Origin: Granulicella sapmiensis
GTDB lineage: Bacteria; Acidobacteriota; Terriglobia; Terriglobales; Acidobacteriaceae
NCBI GenBank assembly: GCA_026225395.1
Contig: JAMFSR010000001.1
Coordinates: forward strand, 1 to 64,000
Length of the DNA: 64,000 bases
Reading direction: 5' to 3'
In this document: positions 59,593 to 64,000 of the stretch, piece by piece
How positions within the stretch are numbered: the first letter of the stretch is position 1
Layout of the letters: every line of letters begins with the position of its first letter
Made by a program: the position numbers and the translations under genes
The notes under the pieces: generated by a model
What the model was told of the DNA's origin: nothing
The model's database searches: none
What the model saw: the letters and a program-made list of their open reading frames with translations, nothing else

Positions 59593-60246
59593 ATGTCCCA
59601 TCCAGCCATCATTCTCGCGATTGCGTATCTGCTCGGGTCAATTCCGTTCGGCTACATTCTGGTGCGATTGTTTTTGCATCAGGACATACGGGCTACAGGT
59701 TCGGGGAATATTGGCGCGACGAACGTGGCGCGGTCGGGCGCGAAGGGGTTGGGGATTGCGACGCTGGCGCTGGATGCGCTGAAGGGCGTTGCGGCGGTAT
59801 TGATTGCGAAACACTTCTTTGCCGGAACGGCATCGCTGACCATAGCGGACCTGGCCGCGTTGGCGGCGCTGGCAGCGATCCTGGGGCACATGTTTCCGGT
59901 ATGGCTGGGGTTCAAAGGGGGCAAAGGAGTAGCTACAGCGCTGGGTGTGTATCTTGCGCTTTGCTGGCCGGCGGCGCTTTGCGCTCTGGCAGTTTTCATC
60001 GTCGTGCTCGTTCTTACGAAGTACGTTTCGCTGGCCTCGGTCCTGGGTGCGTTGACGCTACCGGTGTTCTTCTTCTGGCTGTCTTCACAACACTCGGCGA
60101 TTATCAGCCCCAGCGTGCTGGTGATTTCGCTGCTGGTGATTGTGAAGCATCACAAGAACATCATGCGGTTGAAGTCGGGTACGGAAAGCAAGTTCGGCAG
60201 TGGCAAAAAATCTAAACCCAGCGATCCTCAAGGGACCAACGCATGA
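59593..60246 (+). CDS. plsY: Acyl-phosphate:glycerol-3-phosphate acyltransferase PlsY
   Basis: Transfers acyl from acyl phosphate to glycerol 3-phosphate, the first acylation of phospholipid synthesis in the inner membrane. PlsY motifs are present: YLLGSIPFGYIL, SGNIGATNVARSGAKG and GHMFPVWLGFKGGKGVAT. There are about five transmembrane helices and a basic C-terminal tail. It overlaps gpsA by 4 bp (ATGA), so acceptor synthesis and acylation are coupled in one operon. Confidence 0.96.
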   Translation: MSHPAIILAIAYLLGSIPFGYILVRLFLHQDIRATGSGNIGATNVARSGAKGLGIATLALDALKGVAAVLIAKHFFAGTASLTIADLAALAALAAILGHMFPVWLGFKGGKGVATALGVYLALCWPAALCALAVFIVVLVLTKYVSLASVLGALTLPVFFFWLSSQHSAIISPSVLVISLLVIVKHHKNIMRLKSGTESKFGSGKKSKPSDPQGTNA

Positions 60247-61250
60247 GCCGAATTACTATTCTTGGAGCCGGTGCCTGGGGCACGGCCCTGGCGGTATCGC
60301 TCGCCCGCCGTGGCGGGCACGACCTTACGTTGTGGGCGCACTCGGCTGTTCATGCCGAAGAGTTGAGTGACACCGGAGAGAACCTGCGCTATCTGCCCGG
60401 GTTCATCCTGCCGGCGGATGTGCGGATCACGGCCGACCCGGTGCGGGCGATCGATGGCGCGGCGGTGATTCTTTCGGTGGTTCCTTCGCAGCATCTGCGG
60501 CCGCTGATGGCCGAGCTGGCGCATGCGATCAACCCGAAGCAGGTGCTGCTTTCGGCCTCCAAGGGGATTGAGGAGAAGACCTTTCTGCGGATGTCGCAGA
60601 TCATCTGCGAGCATGCGCCGGAGAACCCGGTCGGCGTGCTTTCGGGGCCGTCGTTTGCGCAGGAGGTCGCGGCAGGGATGCCGACCGCGCTGGTGATTGC
60701 GACCACGGGACACGACGAGTTTCAGCCGCTCGCGCTGAAGCTGCAGGACGACTTTACATCGCCCAGCCTGCGCGTGTACCGCAACGACGACATCATCGGT
60801 ACGGAGCTGGGCGGAGCGCTGAAGAACGTGATTGCGCTGGCGGCGGGCGTGGTTACGGGGCTGGAGCTGGGCTCGAACTCTGCCGCGGCGCTGATTACGC
60901 GCGGCATTGCGGAGATCACGCGGCTGTCTGTGGCTTGCGGAGGGCGGCGCGATACGCTGTCTGGGCTTTCCGGCGTGGGCGATCTGGTGCTGACATGCAC
61001 CGGAGGGCTTTCGCGCAACCGTGCTGTGGGTATTGAGCTGGGTAGGGGGCGGAAGCTGGCTGAAATTCTGCAAGGTTTGAATGGCAAGGTGGCGGAGGGT
61101 GTGCGCTCCACTACGGCGGCGCTTGGGCTTGCGGCGCGCTATGGCGTGGAGATGCCTATTACGGCGCAGATGGCGGCGATCCTGCATGAGGACAAGTCGC
61201 CTCGGGATGCGATCCAGAGTTTGATGTCGCGGCCGGGGCGAACGGAGTAA
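60243..61250 (+). CDS. gpsA: NAD(P)-dependent glycerol-3-phosphate dehydrogenase
   Basis: Makes sn-glycerol 3-phosphate from dihydroxyacetone phosphate for phospholipids. The nucleotide-binding fold starts ITILGAGAWGTALAVSLA. PSQHLRPLM, GVLSGPSFAQEVAAG, GALKNVIALAAG with the catalytic Lys, and SGVGDLVLTCTGGLSRNR are all typical. Its 335 residues are standard. It is translationally coupled to plsY, which uses its product. Confidence 0.96.
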   Translation: MSRITILGAGAWGTALAVSLARRGGHDLTLWAHSAVHAEELSDTGENLRYLPGFILPADVRITADPVRAIDGAAVILSVVPSQHLRPLMAELAHAINPKQVLLSASKGIEEKTFLRMSQIICEHAPENPVGVLSGPSFAQEVAAGMPTALVIATTGHDEFQPLALKLQDDFTSPSLRVYRNDDIIGTELGGALKNVIALAAGVVTGLELGSNSAAALITRGIAEITRLSVACGGRRDTLSGLSGVGDLVLTCTGGLSRNRAVGIELGRGRKLAEILQGLNGKVAEGVRSTTAALGLAARYGVEMPITAQMAAILHEDKSPRDAIQSLMSRPGRTE

Positions 61251-61436
61251 ATCAACAAATCCTGTGTTCCGTTGAACACCTTCGCTCCCTTGAAGGTTAG
61301 GGCGGCGGACGTGCGTATTTTTCGCCGCGCACATAAAAGCGAAACCGTGTAACCCTCCGAAAATCAATCAGCGTCAACCATCGCGATCCCGGGCCATGCT
61401 CTCGCACTTATGCCGCACCCAGTCGAGGCACCACCG

Positions 61437-62909
61437 ATGCAAGCTCGTAAGAAGCTCTTTGTTACGTGGACCCTTCTCCTACTCGCCGGATGCACTGCCG
61501 TCACGCCGAATACGTCTACCGTTACCACCGTGGTGACTGATCTTCTCGCCAACCTTATGCCTTATACCGATGCGACCGGCACGGTGGCGACCTATACTAC
61601 GGCTGGCTCGATCGATGAAAGCACCGCGTTCTTCCAGCCGCTGGGTACGAACCAACGGACCTGCGCGACCTGCCACCAGGCTGCACAGGCCATGAGCTTG
61701 AATGCGGCGACTACGGCTGCGCTGTTTACTTCGAGCGCGGGTACCGACCCTTTGTTTGACGCGGTTGACGGAGCGAACTGTCCGACTGCGATCACGGGCG
61801 ATACGACTTCGCACTCACTCATCCTGACCAAGGGGTTGATCCGCATTCCGGTGGAGCTGCCGGCGGGGACGCAGTTCACGCTGACGATGGTATCCGATCC
61901 GTATGGATGCGCGGTGACGATCGATCCGGCGACCAACCGGCAGATTGTATCGACGTATCGAAGGCCGTTGCCGACTACAAGCCTCAACTATCTTTCGAAC
62001 GTGATGTGGGACACGCGTGAGACGACTGTGCCGTTGACGACCGCGTCTACGTTTTCCGCGAACCTGTCGACCGACCTTACAAGCCAGTTGATGACGGCCA
62101 TTACTGAGCATGAGCAAGGGACGGCTGCACCAACTGCCGCGCAGACGACGGCCATTCTGAGCTTGCAGCAGTCTCTCTATACCGCGCAGACTGCCGACAA
62201 TGCGGCGGGGTCTCTTTCCGCGAACAATGCCAAGGGTGGGCCGACGAATTTAGCGGCGGTGAATTTTTATCCGGGGATCAACGATGCTTTCGGGGGTGAT
62301 CCACAGGGCAAGCCGTTTACGGCAGGCATCTTCAATCTGTACACCGCGTGGAACAACAGCAATGATGCACAGCAGGTGAGCATTGCGCGTGGCGAGAACA
62401 TTTTCAATACGGCTCCGATGCAGATTACGGGTGTGCGTGGGATCAACGACAACCCGGCGTTGGGCTCGCCTGCAAACCTGCGTGGGTCGTGCGGGACGTG
62501 CCACGACACACCGGATCTTGGGAACCATTCTCTGCCGTTGCCGATGGATACCGGAACACCGCGGCTGGCGGCGAGCGAGACGAACGCGCAGATCCTTGCG
62601 GGGTTGGCGCAGTTGACGCAGCCAGTGCTGCCTGTCTACCAGATCACGGGGTGCGTCGATCCAGCGACGAACAAGGCTGCTACGTACATTACGTCCGACC
62701 CGGGGCGGGCGCTGTTTACCGGTGTGTGCGCGGATGTGAACCGGACGAAGCTGCCGATTCTGCGGGGGTTGGCGGGTCGTGCGCCGTACTTCCACAATGG
62801 AGCGGCTAATGATTTGACGCAGCTGGTGAATTTTTACAATGCGCGGTTTCAGATGAATCTGAACGCGGCACAAAAACTCGATCTCATCAATTTCCTGAAC
62901 GCGCTTTAG
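61437..62909 (+). CDS. Di-heme cytochrome c lipoprotein (cytochrome c peroxidase/MauG-like)
   Basis: A 490-residue exported protein. From ATG 61437 the N-terminus is a lipoprotein signal (KLFVTWTLLLLAGC). Two CxxCH heme sites are visible: RTCATCHQA near residue 75 and GSCGTCHDT near 355. The C-terminal part reads LPILRGLAGRAPYFHNGAA, with the His-containing turn common in di-heme cytochrome c peroxidase homologues, then LTQLVNFYNARFQM. It probably performs a redox step in the periplasm. The substrate is unknown. The spacer between the heme sites, about 280 residues, is longer than in classical CcpA. Confidence 0.86.
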   Translation: MQARKKLFVTWTLLLLAGCTAVTPNTSTVTTVVTDLLANLMPYTDATGTVATYTTAGSIDESTAFFQPLGTNQRTCATCHQAAQAMSLNAATTAALFTSSAGTDPLFDAVDGANCPTAITGDTTSHSLILTKGLIRIPVELPAGTQFTLTMVSDPYGCAVTIDPATNRQIVSTYRRPLPTTSLNYLSNVMWDTRETTVPLTTASTFSANLSTDLTSQLMTAITEHEQGTAAPTAAQTTAILSLQQSLYTAQTADNAAGSLSANNAKGGPTNLAAVNFYPGINDAFGGDPQGKPFTAGIFNLYTAWNNSNDAQQVSIARGENIFNTAPMQITGVRGINDNPALGSPANLRGSCGTCHDTPDLGNHSLPLPMDTGTPRLAASETNAQILAGLAQLTQPVLPVYQITGCVDPATNKAATYITSDPGRALFTGVCADVNRTKLPILRGLAGRAPYFHNGAANDLTQLVNFYNARFQMNLNAAQKLDLINFLNAL

Positions 62910-63037
62910 GAGCATGTTGAAAAAGTCGTGCCGAGCCCGGAAAGCGTACCTCAGCGGCTGAAGCCGTGTTGCAAGAGAAGCATTTATGGCACGGCTGAAG
63001 CCATGCCCCTTCGACAAAACAGAGTATTTCAACAAGC
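62910..63037. mobile_element. 128-bp MITE/REP-like element with 13-bp terminal inverted repeats
   Basis: GAGCATGTTGAAA (62910-62922) and TTTCAACAAGCTC (63025-63037) are inverted copies with 12 of 13 matches. Inside are two GGCTGAAGCC palindromes: CAGCGGCTGAAGCCG and GGCACGGCTGAAGCCATGCC. It begins directly after the cytochrome stop codon. No coding capacity. The remaining 170 bp up to the phytochrome gene show no feature other than the ribosome binding site AGGAG. Confidence 0.65.
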
Positions 63038-63207
63038 TCACTGTGATCTCGCCTGCGATTGCGCTCCCAACGCGGCGTTGCGCTCTTGCATCCAAACTCG
63101 GGATGACGGGGCAATGTGCGCCGTTGTACGCAGGCCATCCTTTGTCACGTAGACTGGTGGCACTACACCGACCTCACTTAGCATCGGCACGTCAGGAGAC
63201 GAGCAGC

Positions 63208-64000
63208 ATGTCTCATAGCAACCCGGGCCCCTCTGCAGCAGACCGTGTACGCGCAACGATCGATAACTGCGAAGACGAGCCGATCCGCATTCCGGGGAGC
63301 ATCCAGCGGCACGGCTTCCTGCTGTTGCTCGACTCCACGGGCGAGAGTGTTGCCGCGGCGAGCCAGAATGCGGAAGAGTTCCTTGAAGTCCCGCTGAACC
63401 TCATCCTGGGAACGCCAATCGATACGATCCTGGATCGCGAAGTTCTTGGCGCTGTCAAAAATCTTTATGCGGGAAACGAGCCCGCGGGGGTCCAGACCTA
63501 CCTGGGGTCGTTTGCGCTGCGTGGCGGGTTCTACTCGGTGGTGACGCACCGCCTTGGGGACGAGCGGGTGCTGGAGTTCGAACGGCTGGACCGGCTGGTG
63601 AGCCCGGACATGGCCAACCAGGTGTTCACCAATTTTGTGAGCAAGCTTTCCGGCCTGCGCGATGAGACCATGCTGTGTGACGCGCTGGTGGAGCAGATCA
63701 AAAACCTTACCGGTTTCGACCGCATCCTGCTGTCCCGGTTTGATGAGGCCGGGCACGGGACTGTGCTATCTGAAGTAAACGATGGGGTGCTGCCGAGCTA
63801 TCTGGACCTGCGGTTTCCGGCATCCGACATCCCGGCGCAGGCGCGTGAGCTTTACATCCTGAACACGGTGCGGATCATTCCGGATGCGGGCTATACACCT
63901 TCTCCACTGCAGGGGCTTGCCAAGCGGCCGATGCGGAACCTCGATCTTTCGATGTCGATCCTGCGCAGTGTTTCGCCGATCCATGTGGAGTACATGCGGA
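63208..64000 (+). CDS. Bacteriophytochrome photosensor, 3' end cut off by the window
   Basis: This red/far-red light receptor is not in the ORF track because it is open at the window end; I translated it from ATG 63208, which follows AGGAG by 9 nt. The N-terminus NCEDEPIRIPGSIQRHGFLL has the biliverdin-binding Cys (Cys21) and the PAS-2 start as in bacterial BphP. The GAF domain shows LRFPASDIPAQARELY, the conserved DIP segment around the chromophore, and SVSPIHVEYMR with the conserved His. The 264 visible residues cover PAS and most of GAF. The PHY domain and the output domain, often a histidine kinase, lie beyond the window. Confidence 0.93.
   Translation, partial: MSHSNPGPSAADRVRATIDNCEDEPIRIPGSIQRHGFLLLLDSTGESVAAASQNAEEFLEVPLNLILGTPIDTILDREVLGAVKNLYAGNEPAGVQTYLGSFALRGGFYSVVTHRLGDERVLEFERLDRLVSPDMANQVFTNFVSKLSGLRDETMLCDALVEQIKNLTGFDRILLSRFDEAGHGTVLSEVNDGVLPSYLDLRFPASDIPAQARELYILNTVRIIPDAGYTPSPLQGLAKRPMRNLDLSMSILRSVSPIHVEYMR

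Overview
The window is chromosomal DNA from a GC-rich, Gram-negative-type bacterium. The content fits an Acidobacteriota genome (Terriglobia/Acidobacteriaceae-like). It has a fused LptF-LptG permease, a futalosine-pathway mqnA, a membrane-anchored MutS-like ATPase, DUF4174 and DUF427 proteins, a BLUF protein and a bacteriophytochrome, and gaps full of short palindromic repeats. The taxonomic placement is inference from gene content, not from a marker gene comparison. No rRNA or tRNA gene was seen. The only RNA gene recognised is the small SRP RNA (ffs).

Layout. 1-6.9 kb: end of proS, a class A penicillin-binding protein, a Tat-exported carboxylesterase, a peroxiredoxin-like protein and an alpha/beta hydrolase. 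7.0-9.8 kb: a two-gene unit of unknown function behind a near-consensus promoter. 9.9-15.5 kb: pgi, an IclR-type regulator, and an SGNH-like plus MBOAT pair that probably O-acylates a surface polysaccharide, preceded by a leader that can fold. 15.5-20.6 kb: YncE-like propeller/phosphoesterase, fatty acid desaturase, intradiol dioxygenase. 20.7-26.2 kb: histidine kinase, vapBC, marC, response regulator, fused lptFG. 26.3-34.1 kb: two tandem small paralogues, TMEM175-like channel, dapA, a Gfo/Idh/MocA oxidoreductase, several small secreted or DinB-type proteins, a GT87-like mannosyltransferase homologue and DUF427. 34.4-38.8 kb: topA and dprA. 38.9-42.4 kb: mqnA, a DedA-family protein, a DUF5808-like protein, ffs and fabH. 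42.4-50.7 kb: hydrolase, MutS-like ATPase, pectinesterase, serine hydrolase, M13 peptidase and a small zinc-ribbon-like protein. 50.9-54.7 kb: split BLUF/EAL pair, rimO, hicAB, yacG. 55-64 kb: small secreted protein, pgpA, TIG/NHL protein, REP-associated transposase, cinA, plsY-gpsA, di-heme cytochrome c lipoprotein and the start of a bacteriophytochrome.

The most striking large-scale signal is a strand-composition switch. Left of about 38.9 kb the + strand is C-rich, and right of about 39.2 kb it is G-rich, whichever strand the genes are on. A C-rich to G-rich change read 5' to 3' is the polarity expected at a replication origin (or at the edge of a large inversion). It coincides with an unusual intergenic segment carrying helically phased TTGTGG motifs and a 21-bp direct repeat.

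Other points of interest are: the uncharacterised pair at 7.1-9.8 kb; a 13-bp long-range helix closing about 114 nt upstream of the acylation operon; a blue-light sensor and EAL phosphodiesterase encoded as two overlapping genes; a RAYT transposase flanked by its probable REP substrates, which recur through the window; a vapBC module lying between a kinase and its likely response regulator; and heptamer tracts that supply stop codons and a terminator.
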